From: DATJBF01 sp035515475
GTDB taxonomy: Bacteria > Verrucomicrobiota > Verrucomicrobiia > Palsa-1439
Direction of reading: 5' to 3'
Length of the DNA: 64,000 nucleotides
Assembly: GCA_035515475.1 (NCBI GenBank)
Contig: DATJBF010000027.1
Coordinates: 1-64,000, forward strand
The translations under genes were made by a program, and so were the position numbers. Positions 8,875-16,635 of this stretch are shown here, in pieces. The notes under the pieces are model-generated. The model saw only the letters and a program-made list of their open reading frames with translations, was not told the origin of the DNA and did no database searches. Every line of letters begins with the position of its first letter. Positions within the stretch are counted from its first letter, which is position 1.

Positions 8875-9606
8875 GTGAATACGGTCGAGAAGGGCGACAG
8901 CTTTGAGGAGAGAGTCTATAATGCGATTGCCGATCTCCTACAGAATGATGGCCTCGGATTGAGTCCGAAGAAGTGTCGTCTTTACCGTAAGCGCGCGTAC
9001 CATTCTAGGGACCGAGGCGCAGACATCGTTGTCGATATCTCCGTTGAGGTCTGGTTGCCGAATTCCAAGCAATACTCGCTTCTGTGGGTTTGGGAATGCA
9101 AGGACTACAGCGGTTCGGTTCCTGTCAACGATGTGGAAGAGTTCTATGCCAAGCTCCAGCAGATTGCTGGAGCTAATGTCAAGGGAGCGATGGCAATTTC
9201 TGGCGCAATGCAGCAGTCGGCTTTCAACTTCGCGCGCTCGAAAGGAATCGCCGTCGTGCGTCTTCTCCCTTCGGACCAAGTCGAATGGCTTATTCACCTC
9301 CTGACCGCAAGTATGGGGAGTGCCAGACTCGATCCCCGAGAATTCATTTCGGCATTCACAAATCCCGGTCATCGCGGAAAGCCGCCTGAGCTTCGCTCGG
9401 TTCGCACGGTGCCGCGCGATGTTGCCCCGAACTTTCGCGTCCCAATAGTTGCGGCGAGACTTAGGCCTTCGATAGCAGCGGCTGCACCCGTGCCAGAAGC
9501 AGCCATCCACGAAGATAGCAAGCTTGCGCTTCACGAACACGAAATCAGGAACGCCGGGCAGGTCTTTGGAATACATACGCCAGCCCCGAAGCCCAGTCCC
9601 AACTAA
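8875..9606 (+). CDS. Mrr-like PD-(D/E)xK restriction endonuclease, probably with altered C-terminus (243 aa)
   Basis: The start is a GTG with AGGA eight bases upstream. Residues ~10-145 look like an Mrr-type nuclease domain: an N-terminal FEERVYNAI helix, then RGADIVVDIS and LLWVWECKDY (the D ... E-x-K catalytic set), followed by a conserved helix (FYAKLQQI) and a strand-loop (GAMAISG). After about residue 165 the sequence becomes Pro/Ala/Arg-rich and lies antisense to the vsr gene. The original 3' end has therefore probably been replaced when the two genes were brought together. It likely cleaved foreign or modified DNA; whether it is still active is uncertain. Confidence 0.65.
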   Translation: MNTVEKGDSFEERVYNAIADLLQNDGLGLSPKKCRLYRKRAYHSRDRGADIVVDISVEVWLPNSKQYSLLWVWECKDYSGSVPVNDVEEFYAKLQQIAGANVKGAMAISGAMQQSAFNFARSKGIAVVRLLPSDQVEWLIHLLTASMGSARLDPREFISAFTNPGHRGKPPELRSVRTVPRDVAPNFRVPIVAARLRPSIAAAAPVPEAAIHEDSKLALHEHEIRNAGQVFGIHTPAPKPSPN

Positions 9607-9711
9607 CGCCGCTCGAAGCGCCTTTTCGGTGGAACGAACATCTCGGCTCTTTACGGCCCGCATAATTGCCGAGCGCGTATCAGTCGAAACGTGATCTGTT
9701 CTGCGAGGCAT
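8938..9711 (-). CDS. vsr: Vsr-type mismatch/patch-repair endonuclease with run-on C-terminus
   Basis: The first ~115 residues match Vsr endonucleases: RSAIMRAVKSRDVRSTE, LPGVPDFVFVKRKLAIFVDGCFWHGC and RRNYWDAKVRGNIARH. These include the catalytic Asp of PDFVF and the metal/zinc-binding region around CFWHGC. Vsr nicks T:G mismatches that arise by deamination at Dcm-methylated cytosines. The usual C-terminal G-W-x-V-x-x-I-W-E-C-E strand is only faintly recognisable (GICECRNE). The frame then runs on ~120 residues antisense to the Mrr-like gene, whereas the family normally ends near 140-150 residues, so the ending is probably decayed. The start overlaps the methyltransferase stop (TGATG). Confidence 0.7.
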   Translation of the reverse strand: MPRRTDHVSTDTRSAIMRAVKSRDVRSTEKALRAALVGTGLRGWRMYSKDLPGVPDFVFVKRKLAIFVDGCFWHGCSRCYRRPKSRRNYWDAKVRGNIARHRANRAKLRRLSAMTGICECRNEFSGIESGTPHTCGQEVNKPFDLVRREKTHDGDSFRAREVESRLLHCARNCHRSLDISSSNLLELGIELFHIVDRNRTAVVLAFPNPQKRVLLGIRQPDLNGDIDNDVCASVPRMVRALTVKTTLLRTQSEAIIL

Positions 9712-10187
9712 CAGGCTAGGGCTACCATTTCGCCAAAGTGACGTGCAAACGCTTCTGCGAGAACTGGGGGCACAGCGTTCCCGACGTGTCGCTCTTGATC
9801 GGTTTCGTAGCCGTGAAAAATGAACCAGTCGTCGAAGGACTGTAATCGAGCGGCTTCACGCACCGTGAGGGACCGTTTGTCGCTGTAATGGGTAAACCGG
9901 CCCGAACCCGGGTTGCGGAAGTTAGCTGTAATGGTGAACGCGATGCCGCGAGCATGCAATCTGGCATACGCTTGGCTGAAATAGTTGTCAGAAAACCTTT
10001 TCGCCTTAGGTAAAGTCGCGTTCCCCTTCCCTGGTCTAATCGGGCCGATCTTCTTGAGGAAATCCTTGGCATGTGCACGCGCTAGATGGTTGAACAAGGC
10101 GATCGAACCCTGTCGCCGCTCCCACTGGTAGTCCGTGGTGGGCGAAGTCGGATATCGACATACCGCTGGAAAAGATACTCCCGCCAC
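9711..10187 (-). pseudogene. 5'-truncated DNA (cytosine-5) methyltransferase, C-terminal third only
   Basis: The protein matches only the end of C5-methyltransferases: LTVREAARLQSF and HVGNAVPPVLAEAFARH (motifs IX and X), preceded by part of the target-recognition region. The SAM-binding FxGxG motif and the catalytic PCQ motif, normally in the first ~100 residues, are missing, so it cannot methylate DNA alone. The remnant overlaps the last ~100 bases of the GHKL ATPase gene in another frame. That arrangement fits a deletion joining the two genes near position 10160. Confidence 0.8.
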
Positions 10188-11770
10188 CGGGCCGAATCCG
10201 CCGAATACGCACTTAGGATTTTCTCAGCAAGCGGGCGTGAAGTGTTGATCCAATAGATGCCAGCCTCGACGTCTTTGGGCCGTTGGTATACTGCTGGATG
10301 GCGCGGGTCACATTCAAATGGCACTGTGGCGAGCGGGTCTAGCGGGTCGTTATCTTGGCCGGAGATCAACACTTGAGGGAATCGCGGCTTTCGTTTCTTC
10401 TCGCTGCCCCCTTCTTGGCCCGCGCCCGAACTACCACCATCGCCGCCTCGTCCTATGCTTGTGCCGCCTCCCACCGCGCCCACGCCGGGGCCGCTGATCC
10501 CAGCCGGGCCTTTGCCCGCGAACATCTCTGCCCACACCTGGCCCATGAAACGATTCTTCCACCGGTTCAACAGCTCGTTGAAAGCGGACGTGTTTCTCAA
10601 GTCCTGTTTCTTCTTCTCTTGGACTTGTTTGGTTTCCATCTTCTCGGCCAGTGACTCCACTTGCGTGCGCACCCACTCGAGAAGCGCTAGGCTGCGGTCA
10701 TTCTCCAACAGTTTCTGCCGGTCGTTGCGCACGCAGTCGTAGTGTTGGTCTTCCAGAATTGGGCACTCGCATTCACCGTAGATGAATTCCACTTGGCCGG
10801 AGTACTTGGTAGCGCCAAGCTCATGGATGCGATAGCTACCAATCACGCCCACCTCTCCGATGAAGTCGATCGTGTTGAGTGTAGCGAGACTCCCGCGCAG
10901 TGGGTCGCCGGAAGTTCTCAGCACCAATCGCCCTGTCCAAGAATATTTTCCGTTCTTGAACCGGACTGCTTTTCCCTCACTTTCCAGTTCATCGGGGATT
11001 GGAATGATGATCGCATCCTCGAAACCCTCCTTGGGAGACAGCTTCGGGGCGGTCAGGCGGACGGGTTCTTTGTCATCATTAAGCAGCAAATGAACCGGAA
11101 GCCGTGCAATCAACCGCCGTGCTTGGGGGTGCATCACGAACTTCTCCACAAGCGCGTTTCGATTCGCCGACCCCTTCGCTTTCTGGGGATGTTCTCCAAC
11201 CACTACAGTGAATCCGTCTTCGCCTGATTCCAGCGCCCTCTTCACCTGAGGGGGAAGCTTGATTCTGTCGATTCCCGCCTTTTCCATAGCCTCCCTGAGA
11301 GGCATCCTGCACTCTTCGAACCCTTCCTCAAAGCCATATTGATGTTTTGCGTTAAATCCGAAGATATTCATTCGACCGTCGCGGTAAGTGATGGCGCGCG
11401 AGGTCTTGAACATCTGCCGCATGTAGAATTTGCCGCCATTTCCGTGTCCGCCGAGCGTTTTGATTTGTGCCTCCTTTGCGCCTTTCTTCGCCGCCTGCGG
11501 GTCGAAGAAGCGCTTGAAGGCGTCATCGATCTGCTTCTTGGTCATCCCGACAAAGTCGATGCACTCCATGCGCGCCAAGTGTTGGTGATCGTCCTCAACG
11601 AGTCGAACTATCATGAATTGTTCGTCATCTGGTGTCTTTTCCCGGAGATAAGCATCGCATGAGTTCTTGAGCCATTCGGCGAGTCCCTTCGCATGATCGA
11701 ACTTAAATTCGTTGCCGACAAGATCGAGCACCGCCTCATCAATCACGAAAGGTTGAACTTTGATGGCCAT
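10082..11770 (-). CDS. GHKL (Hsp90/MutL/MORC-like) ATPase, C-terminus probably truncated (562 aa)
   Basis: The N-terminal domain has the GHKL signatures: E32-WLKNS-C-D39 (N box, with N36), a degenerate G1 box (IDFVGM near residue 74) and LGGHGNGGKF near residue 107 (G2). An S5-like middle region follows. Residues ~400-420 are Lys/Glu-rich, and residues ~440-480 are a Gly/Ser linker ending in KKRKPRFP. MutL/MORC-like ATPases in restriction-modification loci have been described by Iyer, Abhiman and Aravind (2008), and a Vsr plus methyltransferase neighbourhood fits that group. The last ~25 residues overlap the methyltransferase remnant and look like a new ending. The start lies 2 bases after the HTH gene's TAG, with GAGGAGATAG as ribosome-binding site. 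Confidence 0.75.
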   Translation of the reverse strand: MAIKVQPFVIDEAVLDLVGNEFKFDHAKGLAEWLKNSCDAYLREKTPDDEQFMIVRLVEDDHQHLARMECIDFVGMTKKQIDDAFKRFFDPQAAKKGAKEAQIKTLGGHGNGGKFYMRQMFKTSRAITYRDGRMNIFGFNAKHQYGFEEGFEECRMPLREAMEKAGIDRIKLPPQVKRALESGEDGFTVVVGEHPQKAKGSANRNALVEKFVMHPQARRLIARLPVHLLLNDDKEPVRLTAPKLSPKEGFEDAIIIPIPDELESEGKAVRFKNGKYSWTGRLVLRTSGDPLRGSLATLNTIDFIGEVGVIGSYRIHELGATKYSGQVEFIYGECECPILEDQHYDCVRNDRQKLLENDRSLALLEWVRTQVESLAEKMETKQVQEKKKQDLRNTSAFNELLNRWKNRFMGQVWAEMFAGKGPAGISGPGVGAVGGGTSIGRGGDGGSSGAGQEGGSEKKRKPRFPQVLISGQDNDPLDPLATVPFECDPRHPAVYQRPKDVEAGIYWINTSRPLAEKILSAYSADSARWREYLFQRYVDIRLRPPRTTSGSGDRVRSPCSTI

Positions 11771-11772
11771 AA

Positions 11773-14277
11773 CTATCTCCTCGATTCGATTTCGCTTTTG
11801 AATTTTGACAACAAGAAGTCGTGTGCGGCACGGAGCTGTGGTGAGAGCTCGTCAGCGCGCTTCTTAGCGCGAAAACGGTTGTGACCCACTTCCTCAAATT
11901 CCTCGCTGCCGCGAAGCATGGCTGCCAAAATGCTGGGGGACAAGTCCTCACTTCCCTTACCCTCAGACTCCAATCTATCTAGCAAGTCTTCGCACCCGAT
12001 GATTTCGTTGGCCTGCGACAGGATGGCAAAACAGGCAGCGCGAATTCCCGCCACATCAAACCCCGTCTGGTCGAAGTGCTCGTCCAAGATAAAGTTGCCG
12101 TCCGCGTCGCGCACAAACATAGGGCTCTGGCGCAAGCAGCGCTCGATTTCGGCGGGTGCCCGCCCTTCAAACAGGGCGCCGAAACGCTCGTTGAGTTCCC
12201 ACTGAATTTCATATACTGGCATCGGACGGCTGACCTGCCTCGCGGTGGCGACCAGTGCGCGCTCCAAGGGACACTTCTTGTGAAGCAGCACCGTTTCGGG
12301 CGAGCATTCATCCGGTTTGCGGACGACCGTTTTCAGCGACTGACACGTTCGCCAAATCTTGTCCGCGAGTTCTCCGTGAGGTGCAATACCCACAATTTCA
12401 CACAGGTGGTTCATGGTGAGCGGAGGATCCGCACGCCTAATGATCCGCTCCACAGCTGCCGCACTAGACACAATTTCGCTCTTTGGCGCATCGCCCCATG
12501 ACCGAAGTCCAAAATGACCGAAGCCGTAGTCGCGAACGAGCGGATGACCACGAAGGATCGTTGGTATGGCACTTCCGGAAACCGACCGAAAAGTTTGTAG
12601 TTGCTCAAGAATTTCTGTGGCCGTCATCAAACGTCCCGAATCGGTAAGAATCTTGGCGACGAGGTCTTTGATGTGCGGCCTTTCTTCCACACCCCATTCA
12701 GCCAACGCAAAAAGCCGCCTGCCCAAGTCCACGAATCGCTGGTCTTCCCGCAAGATTTGGGCGAGCTCGTACGAGTTGGTACGAGCGCCCCATTCGTCGG
12801 CGTACTCACTCAAAAAATCTGGAGTGGAAACGGGCCGATTCGTCTTCTCAAGCATCTGAACGAAACCTGCCTTAATCTGCGACCAATCCTTCTGTGGCAG
12901 TTGGAAATGCTGGCGCAAACCATAGGCCCTCGGGCCAAGCAGATAGAATCCCTGTTCCGGCGTGAGAGAGTTGCTCAAAGTGCGCGGAGCGCGGTCGATT
13001 AAGTTTGGCGCGAATAGCTTCTCCGCTCGCTCCAGGATTTCTTCGGGGGTCAACGGCATCCCGCTTGATTGCAGGGCAGCGTTGGCCAAATCTACCGCCC
13101 GAAGCCTACCCAAGGTGAGCTCCGGTTGATCCGGCTGCTTGAATTCCACCTTTAAATATCTCGACGCTCTAAGTGCCCCTAGGAAGCCTGTCACCTGCAA
13201 ATGTGGAAAATTCGCCGAGCAGAGATAGGTAAAGGCGGTTTTAAGCGGAATGGAGCAACCCTTCTCCCTTAGTACGCGCTCCAACTCATCCATCACTGCA
13301 TCTGAACCCACGACCTCGCTACCGCGTCCGTCTTGGCCTCTAGGCCATGCGGGTATCTCTGGATTCAAGTCGCGAAGCAAGCGGACATAGAACGACAGAG
13401 GAAACCGACGCTTCTTCTCATGCTCTCCAAGCCACAATCGGAGTAGTTCCGGTGTTAGCGGACACAGTTTTTCCTCACAACCGGCTGCAATGCGTCGGAG
13501 AAGAAGCGACATGCGTGGACCACTTCCCGTGCGGATTCTTCGAATTGTCTTTTCCACCACCTGGCGAACACGCTCGCGAGTCAGCTTAAATTTCGAGCCG
13601 ACCTCTTCCAGAGTCAGTGGATCGCCGTAACCGCCAAGCCGCCAAAGAACGATCTCCTGGTTCCGCGGCGAAAAACTCTGGAATGCCCTATCAATAAGAA
13701 GGACAGCCAACCAGCAACTTGAACTCTCGTCAACATCTTGATCAGTCTCGAACTCCCCATCGGCACTGCGCTGTAACAAATCGACAACCTCTGCGACTGT
13801 TTTTCTCCCACAATTCCCTATGGCCAACAGATCCCCTGCCGCGACGCCATTTAGTTGCCCGAGGGTTTCGATGCCCTTCTTAGCCAAAACCTGGCTAAGC
13901 CGAACTGAGATCGGTAACTCCCTGACGCTGATTTTTGCCGCATTCGGTGCAACAGAGAAAACCTCGTCTTTGATCGGCTGATAGGCGTCAGCCACGGTAC
14001 GACTAACACCAGCGTGAACGCTCCGCACAAAATTCACGAGCTCTGCAAGAGTCTTCTTCCCGCAATTGGCCAGCTTGGAGAATTCGGAGGTGCTCAGGCC
14101 ATGAAGATCGCCTAGGAGTTTGATTCGTCTTCTCTCCAGCACGTGCCGTAATCTAACGGAGAAGGGGAAATCGGCTATCCGTTGGCCTCGGAGGTCGCAT
14201 GGGATAAAAATCTCTCCCAAGTTCGAATCATCCGATCCCTCGCTCGCACTATTCGCTCGGCTGAAAGGTAGCGTCAT
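11773..14277 (-). CDS. large DNA-binding protein with RNAP alpha-CTD-like HhH repeats, sigma-70 region-4-like HTH and several winged-HTH-like segments (834 aa)
   Basis: Two copies of an alpha-CTD-like helix-hairpin-helix unit lie at residues ~35-85 and ~115-165; each has ...VRLxxVLxxxxIxxLGxLxG... and NCGRKTVAE/NCGKKTLAE. A sigma-region-4-like HTH with PLTLEEVGSKFKLTRERVRQ follows near residue 220. The remaining ~570 residues contain repeated winged-helix-like blocks such as LTPEEILERAEKLF and MTATEILEQL. I start at the ATG at 14277: the ~127 residues upstream in frame are basic, low-quality and overlap another ORF. The gene is translationally coupled to the GHKL ATPase. The likely role is DNA recognition or transcription-linked sensing in a defence system; this is inference. 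Confidence 0.65.
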   Translation of the reverse strand: MTLPFSRANSASEGSDDSNLGEIFIPCDLRGQRIADFPFSVRLRHVLERRRIKLLGDLHGLSTSEFSKLANCGKKTLAELVNFVRSVHAGVSRTVADAYQPIKDEVFSVAPNAAKISVRELPISVRLSQVLAKKGIETLGQLNGVAAGDLLAIGNCGRKTVAEVVDLLQRSADGEFETDQDVDESSSCWLAVLLIDRAFQSFSPRNQEIVLWRLGGYGDPLTLEEVGSKFKLTRERVRQVVEKTIRRIRTGSGPRMSLLLRRIAAGCEEKLCPLTPELLRLWLGEHEKKRRFPLSFYVRLLRDLNPEIPAWPRGQDGRGSEVVGSDAVMDELERVLREKGCSIPLKTAFTYLCSANFPHLQVTGFLGALRASRYLKVEFKQPDQPELTLGRLRAVDLANAALQSSGMPLTPEEILERAEKLFAPNLIDRAPRTLSNSLTPEQGFYLLGPRAYGLRQHFQLPQKDWSQIKAGFVQMLEKTNRPVSTPDFLSEYADEWGARTNSYELAQILREDQRFVDLGRRLFALAEWGVEERPHIKDLVAKILTDSGRLMTATEILEQLQTFRSVSGSAIPTILRGHPLVRDYGFGHFGLRSWGDAPKSEIVSSAAAVERIIRRADPPLTMNHLCEIVGIAPHGELADKIWRTCQSLKTVVRKPDECSPETVLLHKKCPLERALVATARQVSRPMPVYEIQWELNERFGALFEGRAPAEIERCLRQSPMFVRDADGNFILDEHFDQTGFDVAGIRAACFAILSQANEIIGCEDLLDRLESEGKGSEDLSPSILAAMLRGSEEFEEVGHNRFRAKKRADELSPQLRAAHDFLLSKFKSEIESRR

Positions 14278-14428
14278 GGCCCTGCCATCCAAGATCGGGG
14301 ATGTTTTTACCAATTTCGGCGCAATTGTAGCGATTACTTTCAGTTGGCCTCTCCTCCGAGACCGAACGCCACAGGCAACCGTCCGGCACCCTTCGAGCCG
14401 CTTGTCGCAAAAAAGCCCAGCCGCTTCC

Positions 14429-14701
14429 TCAACTCCTTTCCGCTTCGATACTCTCCACGATCTCGCCCAGCAGCCAATCTTTATTGGCATCGCTGGCATT
14501 TTCATAAAACTCCCTGTAAAGCTCAAGCATCTCTTCGCGGGGCATTGCGCGAAGCCGGCGGCGGTATTCGTCAGCGACGATTTCCGCGAATGCTTCGGCT
14601 TCTTGGTCGTTCGAGCAAATCTCCCCGCGCAACTCATCCAGCGCCCACGGGTTGCCAAGTATCACTGCCGCGCGGATTCGGTTTTCAGTCTTCGCGTTCA
14701 T
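14429..14701 (-). CDS. small acidic hypothetical protein (90 aa)
   Basis: This charged, helical 90-residue protein (ELRGEICSNDQEAEAF; MPREEMLELYREFYENA) has normal amino-acid composition, unlike the shadow frames around it. I recognise no family. It precedes the multi-HTH gene on the same strand with a 151-base gap, so it may be the first gene of the defence operon or an independent remnant. The ribosome-binding site is weak. Confidence 0.5.
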   Translation of the reverse strand: MNAKTENRIRAAVILGNPWALDELRGEICSNDQEAEAFAEIVADEYRRRLRAMPREEMLELYREFYENASDANKDWLLGEIVESIEAERS

Positions 14702-14839
14702 TCGCCACGTGGAACGGGGGAAATGTTCATTCGCGGTTCAAACTGCCGCCCGGATGCAACCGAGATTCTTCTCCCGCCACGGCGGGATCAGAATGACAAC
14801 CTCCAGCACCATCCGTGATCATCCGTGTGAATCCGTGGC

Positions 14840-15241
14840 TCATTTCAGCCACCCGATTTTGATCTCGCCTTCGACTTCTTTGAACTCTGAGTCGCCGGTG
14901 ACCAGTTCCGCGTTGCGGAGTTTGGCCAGTGCGGCGGCAAAGGCGTCGGCGAGACTGAACTTGAACTGCGCCTTGAAATCCGCAGCCACGTCGGCCAATT
15001 CCCGCGTGACAGGGTGGAATTCGATGGGCAGCGCCACGAGCATTTTGGCAGCCTCGTCCCAACTCGCGGCGCCGTCTTTGCGAAGCAATGTGTACTTGAC
15101 CTCGGCGTAATTCACTTCGGTCATGTGCAGCGGCTTGTCAGCCTCGCCTGCCTTTTGGAGCAGCGTCTTGACGCGCACCGCGGCCGGTTCGCCCCGAAAA
15201 TAAGCAATCAGGGCGAAGCTATCGAGCACGGTGGCGGGCAA
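14840..15241 (-). CDS. vapC: PIN-domain toxin, VapC family (133 aa)
   Basis: VapC toxins are Mg-dependent ribonucleases. The PIN acidic residues are visible: VLDSFALIAYFRGE at the N-terminus, TEVNYAEVKY in the middle, and LADAFAAALA plus ELVTGDSEF towards the end. The best start is TTG at 15241, six bases after GGAGGAGG; the longer ATG frame lacks a site, and a GTG at 15229 is too far from it. The start lies inside the antitoxin gene (23-base overlap), as usual for coupled toxin-antitoxin pairs. It sits at the edge of the defence island. Confidence 0.85.
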   Translation of the reverse strand: MPATVLDSFALIAYFRGEPAAVRVKTLLQKAGEADKPLHMTEVNYAEVKYTLLRKDGAASWDEAAKMLVALPIEFHPVTRELADVAADFKAQFKFSLADAFAAALAKLRNAELVTGDSEFKEVEGEIKIGWLK

Positions 15242-15509
15242 GCTTGGCCTCCTCCAATTCGCGCTCCTCCCGTTTGTGTTCCGCCCACTCCTCGGCAAAT
15301 GGCTTGTCGCCGGGCTTGCGCTTCAACAAGCCAAACCCGCGCTCGATCATCGCAGCGGTGACCGGTTTGAGCAGGATACCCTCGGGCGTGGCCTGAACGA
15401 CAGCCCGCGTGCCCTCCTCGATATCGAATTCCTTTCGAAGCCAGCGCGGAATCACCACCTGCCCCTTCACGGTAAAGTAAATGGTGTCAGTTCTGTGAGT
15501 TGTCTTCAT
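15219..15509 (-). CDS. AbrB-type antitoxin (96 aa)
   Basis: The N-terminal half is an AbrB/MazE-like swapped-hairpin DNA-binding domain (FTVKGQVVIPRWLRKEF, EGTRAVVQATPEGILLKPV). The C-terminal half is a charged helix (FAEEWAEHKREERELEEAK) of the kind that wraps the toxin. It should neutralise the downstream PIN toxin and repress their common promoter. The start codon is the ATG at 15509, just below a good -35/-10 pair; the leader between them would be only a few bases long. Confidence 0.85.
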   Translation of the reverse strand: MKTTHRTDTIYFTVKGQVVIPRWLRKEFDIEEGTRAVVQATPEGILLKPVTAAMIERGFGLLKRKPGDKPFAEEWAEHKREERELEEAKLARHRAR

Positions 15510-15517
15510 GGATAAAA

Positions 15518-15546
15518 ATCCTACTATATGACAAAAAGTAAGTCAA
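15518..15546 (-). promoter_or_regulatory. predicted sigma-70 promoter of the toxin-antitoxin pair
   Basis: On the minus strand, TTGACT (15541-15546) and TAGGAT (15518-15523) are 17 bases apart. The predicted transcription start falls about two bases before the antitoxin ATG, which would make a nearly leaderless mRNA. A second -10-like hexamer, TATAGT, overlaps this one but has no matching -35. Confidence 0.4.
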
Positions 15547-15709
15547 GTGGCTTTTTGGTGGGAAAATATACTGTATGGCGGACTTTTTGTGGAGAAGCTG
15601 ACGCCCCGCGTGCGGGGGCGGGAAACAAAACGGAGGGGCCGTTGACGGCCTCGCCATTTCGTAATTCTCGCCAGATGTTGCCAGTGCTCCGACACAGGTC
15701 ATTTGATGG

Positions 15710-15764
15710 GTAGCCGCACCCTTTATGGGTGCGTTCGCGAACGCAGGCTAAAGCCTGCGGCTAC
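15710..15764. repeat. REP-like palindromic repeat folding into a three-hairpin cloverleaf
   Basis: A closing stem GTAGCC/GGCTAC (15710-15715 with 15759-15764) encloses three abutting hairpins with no unpaired junction bases. These are GCACCC/GGGTGC (15716-15732), the palindrome GTTCGCGAAC (15733-15742) and GCAGGC/GCCTGC (15743-15758). The element lies in the 297-base gap between the antitoxin gene and the cyclase gene, which otherwise holds nothing recognisable. The GCAGGCTAAAGCCTGC hairpin is a common intergenic repeat motif in many bacteria, as far as I recall. Confidence 0.75.
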
Positions 15765-15806
15765 GGGTCCAGCCCGTCAAATCAAGTGCGTCGCAGCACT
15801 AGGCGT

Positions 15807-16625
15807 TCATTTCGGCGGCAGCAGCGCGATGCAGCGGCCCATCGCCGATTCCATTTCGATGCCGGGCAGCGGGAAGAAGCCGATCCAGCATCGCTGGTTG
15901 CTGATCTTGTCGATCTCGCCGCCGATGTTCTCGGCGTGCACGAGTTTCTTGGGGAACAGCTTCAGATGCATGACCTGGTAATACTCGTCCGGCGGGAATA
16001 TCTCGTCCCAACTCTTGCCGTACTTCGCCTTGAGCTTTTTCTCGGCTTCCACAAACCGGGCGGGGTGCCAGTTGCGGATGATCGTGTTCATCGGATGGTC
16101 GGCGCTCCCGCAATCCACGCCGATCCATTTGAGTTTCATGTCCAGCGCCCATTCGTGGAAGCCGGGGCCGGGACCGGGATGCTTCACGAAATACCGCACC
16201 TCGTCGGAACCTCTCTGATCCCAGGCGTACCGGTGATAGCCGGTGTTGATGATCAGAATGTCGCCCTTCTTGACCTCGACGTTCCGCGTGATCGTCTCCG
16301 CAGAATAGAGATCATAGTCGCCGACTTCTTTCGAGATGTCGGCCACGGCGCCGGGTCCGATCCATTCTTCCAGCGGCACCTGGCCGATGGACCGTCCGCT
16401 GGCGTGGAAATGGATCTCACCGTCCATGTGGGTGCCCACGTGATTGCTGGTGGTGATGATTTGTCCGTTCGCACCCTGCCCCATGTGGGCACCGGCGATC
16501 CGTTTGAAGTACTGGATGCCCAACGGCATGTAACTCGGCCACGGCGGCGTGTGAATGCTCAACGGTTGCGTCAGGTCGTACACCCGCACCTTGTCCATGA
16601 ATTGCAGGAATTGTTTCGTGTTCAT
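15807..16625 (-). CDS. cyclase-family metal-dependent hydrolase (272 aa)
   Basis: This family (kynurenine formamidase and isatin hydrolase relatives) hydrolyses amide bonds using a metal bound by the H-x-G-T-H-x-D signature, seen here as H62-V-G-T-H66-M-D68. The fold continues through GDILIINTGYH near residue 125 and a GVDCGSADHP segment near 180. Length is slightly above the usual 210-260. It is the last gene of the operon that begins at 22747, 10 bases below DUF1116. Cyclase-family genes recur beside FdrA-type clusters, as far as I recall. A role in opening a lactam, imide or amide intermediate is inference. Confidence 0.88.
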   Translation of the reverse strand: MNTKQFLQFMDKVRVYDLTQPLSIHTPPWPSYMPLGIQYFKRIAGAHMGQGANGQIITTSNHVGTHMDGEIHFHASGRSIGQVPLEEWIGPGAVADISKEVGDYDLYSAETITRNVEVKKGDILIINTGYHRYAWDQRGSDEVRYFVKHPGPGPGFHEWALDMKLKWIGVDCGSADHPMNTIIRNWHPARFVEAEKKLKAKYGKSWDEIFPPDEYYQVMHLKLFPKKLVHAENIGGEIDKISNQRCWIGFFPLPGIEMESAMGRCIALLPPK

Positions 16626-16635
16626 TTCGTTCCTC

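Noticed and set aside
14278..14658. N-terminal extension of the multi-HTH protein to 961 residues
   Set aside because: The extra 127 residues are basic and featureless and overlap the separate 90-residue ORF; the ATG at 14277 begins plausible protein sequence.
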